Origin: Nonomuraea sp. NEAU-A123
GTDB taxonomy: Bacteria > Actinomycetota > Actinomycetes > Streptosporangiales > Streptosporangiaceae
Length of the DNA stretch: 64,000 bases
Assembly (NCBI RefSeq): GCF_018603905.1
Contig: NZ_JAHFZZ010000039.1
Location: 18,353-82,352, forward strand
Direction: 5' to 3'
A program made the translations under genes and the position numbers. This document shows, in pieces, positions 26,142 to 34,106 of the stretch (within the stretch, counting starts at the first letter, position 1; each line of letters opens with the position of its first letter). Below the pieces are notes generated by a model. It made no database searches. It saw only the letters and a list, made by a program, of their open reading frames with translations, and was not told the DNA's origin.

Positions 26142-26894
26142 CTATCGCGGCCCCGGCAGCATCGCGGCGATCTCGGCGTACGTCGGCGCCGGGGTCGCGG
26201 TCCTTCCCTGTACGGCCAGGAGGCTCGACAGCGCCCCGTGCAGCGAGGCCCGGTACAGCAGTGACCCGGTGCTCACCCTGGCGACGCCCGCCGCGGCGAG
26301 CTGGGCCAGCGTGGGCCCGTCAGGCAGGTACAGCACGTTGACCGGCAGCGGCGTGCTCGCCACCACCTCGGCGATCTCCCCCAGGTCGCGGAGGCCGGGG
26401 ACGAAGATGCCGTCGGCGTGCCCGTAGGCGCTCACCCGCTCTCGCGTGTCGCCCGTCTTCAGCCAGTGCGTGTCGGTCCTGGCGTTGACGAACACGCCGT
26501 GACCCTTGGCCGCCTCGATGATCCGCTGGTGCAGCCCGATCGGCCGCAGCGTGCCGTCGGGCCGGCCGTCCTCCAGGTTGACGCCCGCGACGCCCAGCGT
26601 CGCGAGCGCCGCGACCAGGTCGGACACCTGCGCGGGATCGTCGCTGAAGCCGCCCTCGATGTCGACGGTGACCAGGACGCCGAGGTTCCTGAGCAGCTCG
26701 GCCAGCTCGATCGTCTCCGCCTTGGTGGCGCCCGCGGCGTCCGGCTTGCCGTGGACGGCGGACACGCCGAGGCTGGTGGTGCCGATCGCCGGGAAGCCGT
26801 GCGCGGCCAGCACGGCGGCGGACCCGTAGTCCCAGGCGTTGGGCAGCAGCAGCGGGTCGCCCGGCCGGTGCAGGTCACGGAATCGGCTGCTCAT
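26142..26894 (-). CDS. Isocitrate lyase/PEP mutase family protein
   Basis: The protein has 250 residues, a TIM barrel of the PEP mutase/ICL superfamily. Recognisable segments are LLLPNAWDYGSAAVLAAHG, TTSLGVSAVHG, VDIEGGF, GVNLEDG and NARTD. The ICL KKCGH motif is absent. Members include oxaloacetate decarboxylases, 2-methylisocitrate lyases and C-P bond mutases; the reaction here cannot be fixed. Its ATG overlaps the stop of the short P450 gene by four bases, indicating coupled translation. Confidence 0.8.
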   Translation of the reverse strand: MSSRFRDLHRPGDPLLLPNAWDYGSAAVLAAHGFPAIGTTSLGVSAVHGKPDAAGATKAETIELAELLRNLGVLVTVDIEGGFSDDPAQVSDLVAALATLGVAGVNLEDGRPDGTLRPIGLHQRIIEAAKGHGVFVNARTDTHWLKTGDTRERVSAYGHADGIFVPGLRDLGEIAEVVASTPLPVNVLYLPDGPTLAQLAAAGVARVSTGSLLYRASLHGALSSLLAVQGRTATPAPTYAEIAAMLPGPR

Positions 26895-27676
26895 CGGGCA
26901 TCCTCCGGTCGCAGGACCGCCGTCAGCACGCCGGCCGCGAGGGCGAGCGCGTGGGCGGAGGCGGGGCAGGGGCGCACACCCGAGCCGAACGTCAGGTGGG
27001 GCGCCGGACCGCGCGAGACGTCGAACCGCTCCGGCTGGGGGAACACGGCCGGGTCGCGGTTGGCGGCCACCAGGTCGATGGTGACCTCGTCGCCCGTCTG
27101 ACGGTCGAGCCTGCGGCTGGCCTTGAGCGGCGGATCGTGGCGGAGCGTCTCCCGCAGCAGGCCGTCGACGTCATCGCCAGGGTCGGCGTGGGTGAGCGCG
27201 TTCGCGATGAGGCCCGCCGTGGCCGCGTGGGCCTGCAGGAGGATGGTGATGCGGGGGATCGGGTCGCCCTCGCCGGACAGGAGCTCGACCAGGTCGGCCA
27301 CCGCGGCGTCGGCCTCGGGCCCCTCCTCGCCTGACAGGTAGCCCGCGGCGGCGGCGGTCACCGCCCCCACCAGCCGCTTCTCGTCGGTGATCCCGAGCGC
27401 GGCGCCGAGCACCGCCGTCGGGACGTCCGGCCAGTCGCCGCCCCGCTCCAGCGTCGCCGCCGTGGCGGCCTGTCTCAGCGCGGCCGGGTCGAGCGTGGCG
27501 AGCCGTTCGGCGACCAGGCGGCGCCGCTCCGCGTGGACCTCGCCGGTGCTGAACCGGGACACCTGGGCGCGGAGCCAGGAGAGCGTCCCGGCCGGCGCGT
27601 CCTGACGCACCGGAGGCGGGACGTACCTGGTGTCCGACAGCACCGCGACGGCTTCGGCATGGCGTGTGATGAGCAT
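26891..27676 (-). CDS. Short cytochrome P450-like protein
   Basis: The protein has 261 residues, about 140 fewer than ordinary bacterial P450s. The heme-ligand loop is LTFGSGVRPCPASAHALALA with the cysteine in place, and ExxR is present in LLRETLRHDPP. An I-helix-like LLQAHAATAGLIANAL with a Thr is seen. The missing part is mainly the N-terminal sheet and A-C helices. The reading frame is intact and coupled to the PEP-mutase-like gene, so it is probably functional rather than decayed. Heme binding and monooxygenase activity remain inferred. Confidence 0.72.
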   Translation of the reverse strand: MLITRHAEAVAVLSDTRYVPPPVRQDAPAGTLSWLRAQVSRFSTGEVHAERRRLVAERLATLDPAALRQAATAATLERGGDWPDVPTAVLGAALGITDEKRLVGAVTAAAAGYLSGEEGPEADAAVADLVELLSGEGDPIPRITILLQAHAATAGLIANALTHADPGDDVDGLLRETLRHDPPLKASRRLDRQTGDEVTIDLVAANRDPAVFPQPERFDVSRGPAPHLTFGSGVRPCPASAHALALAAGVLTAVLRPEDAR

Positions 27677-27727
27677 GGACCCACGCTAGGCGCGAATCCC
27701 TTCGACGCCCGGCGAAGTGTCGGCGCG

Positions 27728-28426
27728 TCAGGCCGCAAGGCGTTCGGGGCTCTCGGCCGGGGCGGGCACCACCGGGCGGGCCGCGGGACGCCGTTCCACG
27801 ACGGTCATGGTCATGCACACGACGAGCGCGATCTCGGCCAGCACCACGCCGCGCTCCAGCAGCCCGTAGTAGGAGGCGCCGCCGATCAGCGGCGAGGTGA
27901 AGGAGGCCGGGTGCGCGGCCAGGTAGGCGGCCAGCGCCACGGCCGAGGTCACGCTGAGCGCCCTGACCCGGTTCCACTTCGGAAGGGCCACGCGGCCCCT
28001 GGCCAGGATCCAGCCGGCCACGGGCAGGGTGGTGAAGACGACGGCCGCGGACCAGCGGTGGATCTCGCCCGGCAGCGTGCCGACCGCCGCATTGCCCGGA
28101 TCGGTGGGGAAGACCGCGCTCAGCATCAGCCCGGCCGCGCCGGCCAGCAGCAGCACCCGGGTGGCCGCGCTGCGGGCGGGCTCGCGGGCCGCCAGGCCGT
28201 ACGCGAGGGACACGCAGGCCCAGGCCAGGGCGAGCATGCCGATCAGTACGGGCAGCATCCCGCCGGGGACCAGCGCGTAGTCGCTCAGCAGCGGCTGGCC
28301 GGGCAGCACGACCTGCGCGTAGCAGAGCGCCGCGGCGGCGGTCACCGCGCCGGCCAGCGCGCTCACCACCGGGACCGTCACTGGCGCCGGCTCCATGCCG
28401 CGACCGGGGAGTTCCTGCTGGGTCAT
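27728..28426 (-). CDS. DUF998-like integral membrane protein
   Basis: The protein has 232 residues with about six hydrophobic helices. SDYALVPGGM and FPTDPGNAAVGTLPGEIHRW are typical of DUF998 proteins, whose function is unknown. The C-terminus is a Pro/Ala-rich cytoplasmic tail. The gene overlaps the end of the glycosyltransferase gene by four bases, so the two are cotranscribed. Confidence 0.78.
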   Translation of the reverse strand: MTQQELPGRGMEPAPVTVPVVSALAGAVTAAAALCYAQVVLPGQPLLSDYALVPGGMLPVLIGMLALAWACVSLAYGLAAREPARSAATRVLLLAGAAGLMLSAVFPTDPGNAAVGTLPGEIHRWSAAVVFTTLPVAGWILARGRVALPKWNRVRALSVTSAVALAAYLAAHPASFTSPLIGGASYYGLLERGVVLAEIALVVCMTMTVVERRPAARPVVPAPAESPERLAA

Positions 28427-29634
28427 CGCGTCACCTCGTCATAGATCTTCTCGAAGCGGGCCAGAGAGGTCTGGTGGTCGTGCGTGAGAGCGAGGTCGCG
28501 GCTCGCCTTGCCCAGGCGGGTGCACAGGTCCTCGTCGGTGAGGATGGAGCTCATGTGGCGGGCCAGCGACATGACGTCGCCCGGCTCGAACAGGTAGCCG
28601 TTGCCGTTCACCAGGTGCGGCAGCGCCATGGCGTCGGCCGCGACCACGGGCAGCCCGCTGGCCATGGCCTCCAGGGTCGCGATGCTCTGCAGTTCGGCGA
28701 CGCCCGGCATGGCGAACAGGTCGGCCGCGGCGAACGCCTGCGGCATGTTCTCGTCGGGCACGAAGCCGAGGAAGAACACCCGGTCGCGGACCCCGATGCG
28801 GTCGGCCAGCCGCTCCAGCTCCGGCCGCTGGTTGCCCTGCCCGACGAGCGCGATCTGCGCGTCGGTGTCGTTGAGCACGTACGGCAGCGCGCGTACGAGC
28901 TCGTCGAGGCGCTTCTCCTCGTCCAGGCGGCCGACGAACAGGGCGGTGGGCCGGTCGGGCAGGTCGAACAGCTTGCGGGCCCATGCCTTGGGCTCGGCGT
29001 GCGGGTGGAAGCGGGTCAGGTCGATGCCGCAGGACACCGACTCCACCTCGCGGACGAAGCCCTGGTCGGCCAGCAGCTTGGCGGCCAGCGGGGTGGGCGT
29101 GGTGATGTGGTCCGCGCGGTTGAAGACGCGGCTGAAGTCGCGCCAGGCCAGCTCTCCGGCCTTCCGCCTGAGCCGGTCGGGGATGTGGCCGAACTGGAAG
29201 AGGTTGTCGGGCATGAAGTGGTTGGTGGCCACGATGGGCACCCGGCGGCGGCGGGCGGCGGCGATGGCGGCCCTGCCGACCACGAAGTGGCCCTGGGTGT
29301 GCAGCACGTCGGGCTGGATGGCGGTCAGCAGCCAGTCCAGCCGGGTGGGGACGGTGACCCGCATGCTGGGGTGGACCAGGAGCGGCGCGGAGCGCAGCCG
29401 GTGCACCACCACGTCGTCGACCACGTCGGCCGTGGCCGGGCCCTGGTCCGACTGGCAGACGACGTGCACCTCGTTGCCGCGCGCGGCCAGGCCGGTGGCC
29501 AGGCGATAGGTGAAGACGGCGGCGCCGTTGACGTCGGGTGGGTAGGTATCGGTGGAGATCAGGATGCGGCGTGGGCGCCTGGGGGCTGGCGCGAGCTCGG
29601 TGCGGTCGGGGCTGGTGCGCAGGGGCATGGCCAT
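28423..29634 (-). CDS. GT4-family glycosyltransferase
   Basis: The protein has 403 residues with a GT-B fold. The N-terminal acceptor domain has ILISTDTYPPDVNGAAVFTY and TNHFMPDN. The C-terminal nucleotide-sugar domain has LFVGRLDEEKRLDELV and AMPGVAELQSIATLEAMASG, carrying the E(x7)E-type motif of GT4. It resembles bacterial mannosyl- and glucosyltransferases that build glycolipids. GGAG lies 9 bases before the ATG. Acceptor and donor are not determined. Confidence 0.85.
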   Translation of the reverse strand: MAMPLRTSPDRTELAPAPRRPRRILISTDTYPPDVNGAAVFTYRLATGLAARGNEVHVVCQSDQGPATADVVDDVVVHRLRSAPLLVHPSMRVTVPTRLDWLLTAIQPDVLHTQGHFVVGRAAIAAARRRRVPIVATNHFMPDNLFQFGHIPDRLRRKAGELAWRDFSRVFNRADHITTPTPLAAKLLADQGFVREVESVSCGIDLTRFHPHAEPKAWARKLFDLPDRPTALFVGRLDEEKRLDELVRALPYVLNDTDAQIALVGQGNQRPELERLADRIGVRDRVFFLGFVPDENMPQAFAAADLFAMPGVAELQSIATLEAMASGLPVVAADAMALPHLVNGNGYLFEPGDVMSLARHMSSILTDEDLCTRLGKASRDLALTHDHQTSLARFEKIYDEVTR

Positions 29635-29722
29635 GACAAGGGACTCCAGTCGAAAGTGCGGACGCCGACCGGCTGGGGAAGGCCGGGGCGGGGGGTGGGT
29701 AGGGGATCCGGCGGCGGGCAGG

Positions 29723-30526
29723 TCAGTGGCGCGCCTCCAACGGAGTGGTGCGGGCCAGCGCCAGGGTCCCCGCCGCGGTCAGCGCCGCCGCCGCGATCGG
29801 GACCAGCCCGCTCGGCAGCGGCTCGCCCAGCAGCAGCGCGCCGAAGGCGACCGCGGTGAGCGGGTCCGCGATCTGCAGCGAGGCGAAGGAGACGCCGAAG
29901 TGGCCGACGGCGTAGGCCCGCTGGAGCATCATCAGCGCCAGCAGCGCGGGCACCGGCAGCGCCAGCAGGTACCACCAGTTCCAGGAGCCGTCGACCAGCG
30001 CCCGCATGAGCGTGGCCGTGGCGCCGTACAGCACCCCCGAACTGGTGGCCAGCAGCGCCGCCCGGCCCGCCGGAGAGGCGATCTTCGAGCCCGCCCAGAG
30101 CAGCACCGACGCGACGCCGGCGACCGCCAGCAGCGTCAGCACGCCGTTCGGGCTCAGGTACGTCGGGCCTTCCGACTCGGGCACCAGCAGGACCAGGCCG
30201 ATCAGCCCGGCCGCCACCACACCCGCGGCGGACAGCTCCTTGCGGGTGGGCCTGCGACCGTGCAGCGCGGCGGCGATCGGCAGCGCGAAGAGCAAGCTGG
30301 CCACCCCCATCGGCTGCACCACGGTCAGCGGGCCCAGGCCCAGGGCGACGATGTGCAGGCCGCCGCCGGACAGGATCGACAGGCCGCCGAACAGCCAGCG
30401 CGGCCTCCGCAACAGCGTGAGCAGGGTGGGCTTGGCCGTACCTGCCGCTTCGAACTGCTGAAGCGCGGCGCCGAGCGCGAAGAACAGCGAACCGACCAGG
30501 GCGATAACAGCGGCCAGGACAGTCAT
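29723..30526 (-). CDS. DMT-superfamily (EamA-like) transporter
   Basis: The protein has 267 residues with about ten hydrophobic helices: two EamA-like halves, the first ending near LVPESEG. Members export metabolites or take up nucleotide sugars. ATG at 30526 is preferred because GAGGAG sits 4 to 9 bases upstream; a TTG at 30541 is also in frame. It is 88 bases upstream of the glycosyltransferase and 36 downstream of the DedA gene on the same strand. Confidence 0.78.
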   Translation of the reverse strand: MTVLAAVIALVGSLFFALGAALQQFEAAGTAKPTLLTLLRRPRWLFGGLSILSGGGLHIVALGLGPLTVVQPMGVASLLFALPIAAALHGRRPTRKELSAAGVVAAGLIGLVLLVPESEGPTYLSPNGVLTLLAVAGVASVLLWAGSKIASPAGRAALLATSSGVLYGATATLMRALVDGSWNWWYLLALPVPALLALMMLQRAYAVGHFGVSFASLQIADPLTAVAFGALLLGEPLPSGLVPIAAAALTAAGTLALARTTPLEARH

Positions 30527-30562
30527 GCCCACTCCTCTCAAACAGATGGTTACCGGGCGAGG

Positions 30563-31180
30563 TCAAACAGACGTGTCCACGGGAAGGCGCTCCGGGGAAG
30601 CCTGGGTGGCGCGTCGCTTCCGCGACCACCGGACGGCCTCGACGACACCGGTGATGGACAGCGCGATGCCCAGGCCGAGCAGCAGCCCCTTGATCGGGTC
30701 GTTCTCGAACGCCATTCCGCCGAAGAAGCCGATCAGGCCGGAGTACACGGCCCACGAGGAGGCGGCGATCGCGTCGAAGAAGGTGAAGGACCGCAGCGGA
30801 TGGCGTACGGCGCCCATGGTCAATGTGGTGGCGGTGCGTCCGCCGGGGATGTAGCGGGCGACTACGAGGACCATCCCGCCGCGCTCGGCCAGCGCGTTCG
30901 CGGCCCATACGAACGCCTTGCGGTGGCGCAGCCGGCCTCCGGACTTCTGGCCGATGAAGTAGGAGACGTGGTCACCCGCGAAGGCGCCCAGCGCGGCCAC
31001 CACGATCACCAGCGCCAGATTCGTCTGCCCGGACGCGGCGAACACCGCGGCGGTGATCACCGAGGTCTCCGCCGGGACGACCGGGAAGAACCCGTCGAGC
31101 AGCGCCAGCGCGAACAGCGCCAGGTACAGCCAAGGCGACGACATCATCTGCTGGACCAGGTCCAGAATGGCGTGCGACAT
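30563..31180 (-). CDS. DedA/SNARE-associated family membrane protein
   Basis: The protein has 205 residues. The DedA signature region includes LDGFFPVVPAETSVITAAVF, FAGDHVSYFIGQKSG and VVARYIPGGRTATTLTMGAV, with the conserved acidic and Arg residues. DedA proteins act in membrane phospholipid recycling and envelope homeostasis. ATG at 31180 is chosen because GGAG precedes it by about 8 bases; the longer frame upstream has non-conserved sequence. Confidence 0.86.
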   Translation of the reverse strand: MSHAILDLVQQMMSSPWLYLALFALALLDGFFPVVPAETSVITAAVFAASGQTNLALVIVVAALGAFAGDHVSYFIGQKSGGRLRHRKAFVWAANALAERGGMVLVVARYIPGGRTATTLTMGAVRHPLRSFTFFDAIAASSWAVYSGLIGFFGGMAFENDPIKGLLLGLGIALSITGVVEAVRWSRKRRATQASPERLPVDTSV

Positions 31181-31262
31181 TGCGTGTACTCCGATCGTTG
31201 GGGCGCCCTCACAGCGTGTCCTGCGAGGTGCCGTGAGACATCGGGGATCACCCCGGTCGAAC

Positions 31263-31295
31263 GCGGGCCCCACCCCGAACGGGGTCAGGGCCCGC
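31263..31295. other. Nested GC-rich hairpin in the DedA upstream region
   Basis: Arms GCGGGCCC (31263-31270) and GGGCCCGC (31288-31295) enclose a second perfect stem, CCCCG-AA-CGGGG. Within the 435-base gap (31181-31615) it may be a terminator, attenuator or structured leader of the DedA transcript. No U-tract is present on the plus strand. Confidence 0.5.
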
Positions 31296-31353
31296 TCCCT
31301 TTGAAGCTAGAAACCCCGCAGGTCACGGCACATCGGTCGATCGGCACGCATGA

Positions 31354-31373
31354 CCCCCGACTTTCGTCGGGGG
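31354..31373. other. Perfect tetraloop hairpin
   Basis: CCCCCGAC and GTCGGGGG pair across the loop TTTC. It is immediately followed by the GGTCATATGACC palindrome. A terminator or small-RNA role is possible, but no U-tract follows. Confidence 0.45.
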
Positions 31374-31374
31374 C

Positions 31375-31386
31375 GGTCATATGACC
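31375..31386. promoter_or_regulatory. 12-bp perfect palindrome, possible operator
   Basis: GGTCATATGACC is a complete palindrome in the divergent region between the DedA gene and the membrane-protein gene at 31616. Short symmetric sites of this kind are common for dimeric HTH regulators. The regulator is unknown. Confidence 0.4.
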
Positions 31387-31615
31387 TCCGGACGACTCTC
31401 TTCGATCAAAGCGGGCTGACCCTGCCGGCGCAGGAGTGCGTGTAGGCGACTTTGAGGTGGGGTTAGCACTACCGGGAGGGTTTAGCTCGCACCACCCTGG
31501 GTTCCTTGTCAGGGTTGTCCCTTACCTCTGTCTGGCGCGCGGTTCCCTCGCACGGGTGAGGCGGATCCCCTCGCGGCGGGAGGGATGGCGGAGCCCGGCG
31601 GCGCACGGTTGGCAC

Positions 31616-32593
31616 ATGACTCCGCAGCAGGCCGGAATCGGCCGCATCACGGCGGCGATCGTGGCGATGGCCGCCATGCTCCCGTACCTCACCCTGAAGA
31701 TCTTCTGGCTGACCGGCCATCCGGTGGGCGTCTCCGACCCGGCGTTCATGAACGACCCGACGATGGTCGGGCTGAACGCGATGACGTTCGGCATGGACGC
31801 GGTCGCGCTGCTCCTGGCGCTGGCGTTCACCACGCGGCAGGGCATGCGGCTGCCCGCGTGGCTGGTGCTGCTGCCTCTGTGGCTCGGCACCGGCCTGCTG
31901 TCCGTGGTGGTCGTCACGGTGCCGGCCGGGGTGCTGCTGACGGGCGTGTCGGTCTTCTCGACGGACGGGCCCATCGCGCCCTGGGTCTACATGACGGTCT
32001 ACGGCGGGTTCATCGGGCAGGGCGTGGGGCTGATGGTGGCCTTCGTCCTGTACGCCAGGGATCGGTGGCCGGCCGTCTTCTCCACCACGCTCGGGTCCGG
32101 CCAGGCGAGCCCGACCGGGCCGTTCCAGACCGTCGTCGCCCGAGGGGCGCTGCTGGTGTCGGCGGTCCTCGGCGGGACCCGCCTGTACTGGGCGGCCGGC
32201 AACCCCGTGCCCGTCCAGGCGCTACAGGACGGCTTCAAGGGCCTGCTCGCGCTCGGGGCGGGGATCGCGCTGGTCCTGCTCGTCAGGGGCCGGGGCGCCG
32301 GGCCGTTCTGGCCGCCGCTGGTGGTGGGCTGGCTCGGCACGGGCGTCATGTTCGGCTGGGGGCTCTACGCGATGATCCTCACGGTCACCGGCGGGCCGCT
32401 CGGCGCGAGGATGACCGGTGTGGTGGGGCTGGTGGAGCTGTTCGGCACGCTGACCGGGCTGGTGATGGCGATGTGCGGGACGTTCCTGCTGACCGAACGG
32501 TCAGGTGTGGGCCACCTGCAACCGGCGCAGGACCCGCTTGAAGGCGAAGATCGAGAAGACGATCGCGAGACCGCTGATCACGGCCACCGCTGA
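31616..32593 (+). CDS. Uncharacterised polytopic membrane protein
   Basis: The protein has 325 residues and about eight to nine hydrophobic helices, starting MTPQQAGIGRITAAIVAMAA and ending in a charged tail of about 25 residues. No catalytic motif is recognised. The ATG at 31616 begins just before the first helix; no clear ribosome site precedes it, and the frame is open further upstream, so the start is uncertain. The last 93 bases are antisense to the converging VC0807-like gene. Function unknown. Confidence 0.65.
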   Translation: MTPQQAGIGRITAAIVAMAAMLPYLTLKIFWLTGHPVGVSDPAFMNDPTMVGLNAMTFGMDAVALLLALAFTTRQGMRLPAWLVLLPLWLGTGLLSVVVVTVPAGVLLTGVSVFSTDGPIAPWVYMTVYGGFIGQGVGLMVAFVLYARDRWPAVFSTTLGSGQASPTGPFQTVVARGALLVSAVLGGTRLYWAAGNPVPVQALQDGFKGLLALGAGIALVLLVRGRGAGPFWPPLVVGWLGTGVMFGWGLYAMILTVTGGPLGARMTGVVGLVELFGTLTGLVMAMCGTFLLTERSGVGHLQPAQDPLEGEDREDDRETADHGHR

Positions 32594-33130
32594 CGTGCGG
32601 AGCAGCATGAACGCGCTGAGCGACTCGTGCAGCGCGAGCCAGATGCTCACCGTGGAGTTGGCCATCAGCACGAACGCCCACAGCAGCGTGATCCTGGCGA
32701 AGAACCTGCGGACCCGCTCGTGCTTGAGCACCGCCGACGGCAGGTGGATGTAGTCGAGCGTGAGCTTCTGCACGAGCGGCTTGTTGAGCCGCACCGAGGC
32801 CAGGAAGGCCATGCTGATGCAGAGCGTGCCCAGCTCCGGCTGGATGAAGTAGACGACCCAGCTCCCGGTCCAGAAGCCCACGGCGGCACGCGCGGTGATC
32901 GCGATCGCGGCCAGGATCATCGTGGCGGGCACCCGGATGCCCCTGATCAGCCGCCAGGCGACCCCGAGGTAGACCCAGGACACGGCCGCGGCCAGTGCCC
33001 CGTTGAGCCCCAGTACGGCCAGGGCGGCGTAGAAGACGGCGAGCGGTGCGACCACGCCTTCGAGCAGCCGGGGAACCGCCTGACGCAGCAGAGCTGTCAG
33101 ACGCGGCAGGGTGACGGGAGGGTGATTCAA
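32501..33130 (-). CDS. VC0807-like integral membrane protein
   Basis: The protein has 209 residues with about five hydrophobic helices. The pattern RLLEGVVAPLAVFYAALAVL, then PELGTLCISMAFLASVRLNK and RRFFARITLLWAFVLMANS, matches an actinobacterial VC0807/septation-protein-A-like family of unknown function. The 3' end overlaps the converging plus-strand gene by 93 bases. The 261-base gap upstream (33131-33391) holds no gene or clear signal that I can see. Confidence 0.7.
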   Translation of the reverse strand: MNHPPVTLPRLTALLRQAVPRLLEGVVAPLAVFYAALAVLGLNGALAAAVSWVYLGVAWRLIRGIRVPATMILAAIAITARAAVGFWTGSWVVYFIQPELGTLCISMAFLASVRLNKPLVQKLTLDYIHLPSAVLKHERVRRFFARITLLWAFVLMANSTVSIWLALHESLSAFMLLRTSAVAVISGLAIVFSIFAFKRVLRRLQVAHT

Positions 33131-33391
33131 GGCTGCTCCGCAGATTGGCCGACGATCAGCGAACTACCCGAGCTTCGGGAGACCAGGCTTCCCAGATGGG
33201 CCAGTCGAGGTTACGACTTGGTCACTCCAGGTTTGCCGGTGGCTTACCGTACCCGACGGCGTGGTATGCCACTGCCTCTTTTGACACGTTCCATGGATTA
33301 GTGCCTGTCCGAGTAGCTGCGACGCGAGTGGCGCGTCGCCGCCACCCGTTACTCCACCAAAGGGTGCTTGCGTGTCACCGTCGAGGTGGTT

Positions 33392-34060
33392 TCAGCTCAG
33401 CGACGTGGTGGCCAACTTGGCGCCGAAGCCCAGGAACAGGGCGCCGACGCCCGAGGTCAGGCCCGCGCTGAGCTTCCTGCGGGCGCGGAACTGGGCGGCC
33501 AGGAAGGTGCCGCCGAAAATGAGCCCGGTGAGGTAGAGCAGGCTGAAGATCTGGATGATCGTGCCCAGGATGAGGAACGACAGGACGGGTGTGCCGTACC
33601 CGGGGTCCACGAACTGGATGAAGAACGAGACGAAGAAGAGAATCGCCTTGGGATTGAGCAGGCTGATCGTCAGCGCCTTGCGGAACGGGTTCGGCAGGCG
33701 GCCCGGGGCGGCCTCGGTCTTGGCGGCGGCGACGGGCTCGGCGGTGTCGGGCTGGGAGCGCCAGGCTCGCCAGGCGCCGCGCAGCATCTGGAAGCCGATC
33801 CACGCCAGGTAACCGGCGCCCGCGTACTTGACGATGGTGAACAGCAGCGGGCTGGAGCGCAGCAGCGACGCCGCGCCCGCGGCCGCGAGCGCCATCAGGA
33901 CCGTGTCGCCGACGAAGACGCCCGCCGCGGCCCGGTAGCCGTGCCGCACCCCGTGCTGGGCCGCCGAACTCAGGACGTACAGGGAGTTCGGGCCCGGCAA
34001 CAGGATGATGAGGAAGGCGCCGATGACGTAGGTCGACAGATCCGTGATACCGAAGAACAT
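33392..34060 (-). CDS. leuE: LysE/RhtB-family amino acid exporter (LeuE-like)
   Basis: The protein has 222 residues. It opens with MFFGITDLSTYVIGAFLIIL and the family motif LPGPNSLYVLSSAAQHGVRHG. Later KALTISLLNPKAILFFVSFF is also typical of LeuE. About six helices; it exports leucine or similar amino acids across the inner membrane. AGGAG lies about 8 bases before the ATG. A 10-bp palindrome, TGACATGTCA, at 34084-34093 may be an operator. Confidence 0.82.
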   Translation of the reverse strand: MFFGITDLSTYVIGAFLIILLPGPNSLYVLSSAAQHGVRHGYRAAAGVFVGDTVLMALAAAGAASLLRSSPLLFTIVKYAGAGYLAWIGFQMLRGAWRAWRSQPDTAEPVAAAKTEAAPGRLPNPFRKALTISLLNPKAILFFVSFFIQFVDPGYGTPVLSFLILGTIIQIFSLLYLTGLIFGGTFLAAQFRARRKLSAGLTSGVGALFLGFGAKLATTSLS

Positions 34061-34083
34061 GCGGCTGGCTCCTGAAAGCGTGA

Positions 34084-34093
34084 TGACATGTCA
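34084..34093. promoter_or_regulatory. TGACATGTCA palindrome upstream of leuE
   Basis: A perfect 10-bp palindrome 24 bases before the leuE start, between leuE and the next minus-strand gene. It resembles but is not identical to the TGTCATGACA operators near position 1000. Regulator unknown. Confidence 0.35.
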
Positions 34094-34106
34094 CGGTACC
34101 GCGTGA

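Noticed and set aside
23447..26341. 964-codon plus-strand frame
   Set aside because: Antisense shadow of the AfsR-like gene without recognisable motifs.
33131..33391. Possible small gene or RNA in the gap before leuE's 3' end
   Set aside because: No start with ribosome site, no stable hairpin and no familiar motif was found.
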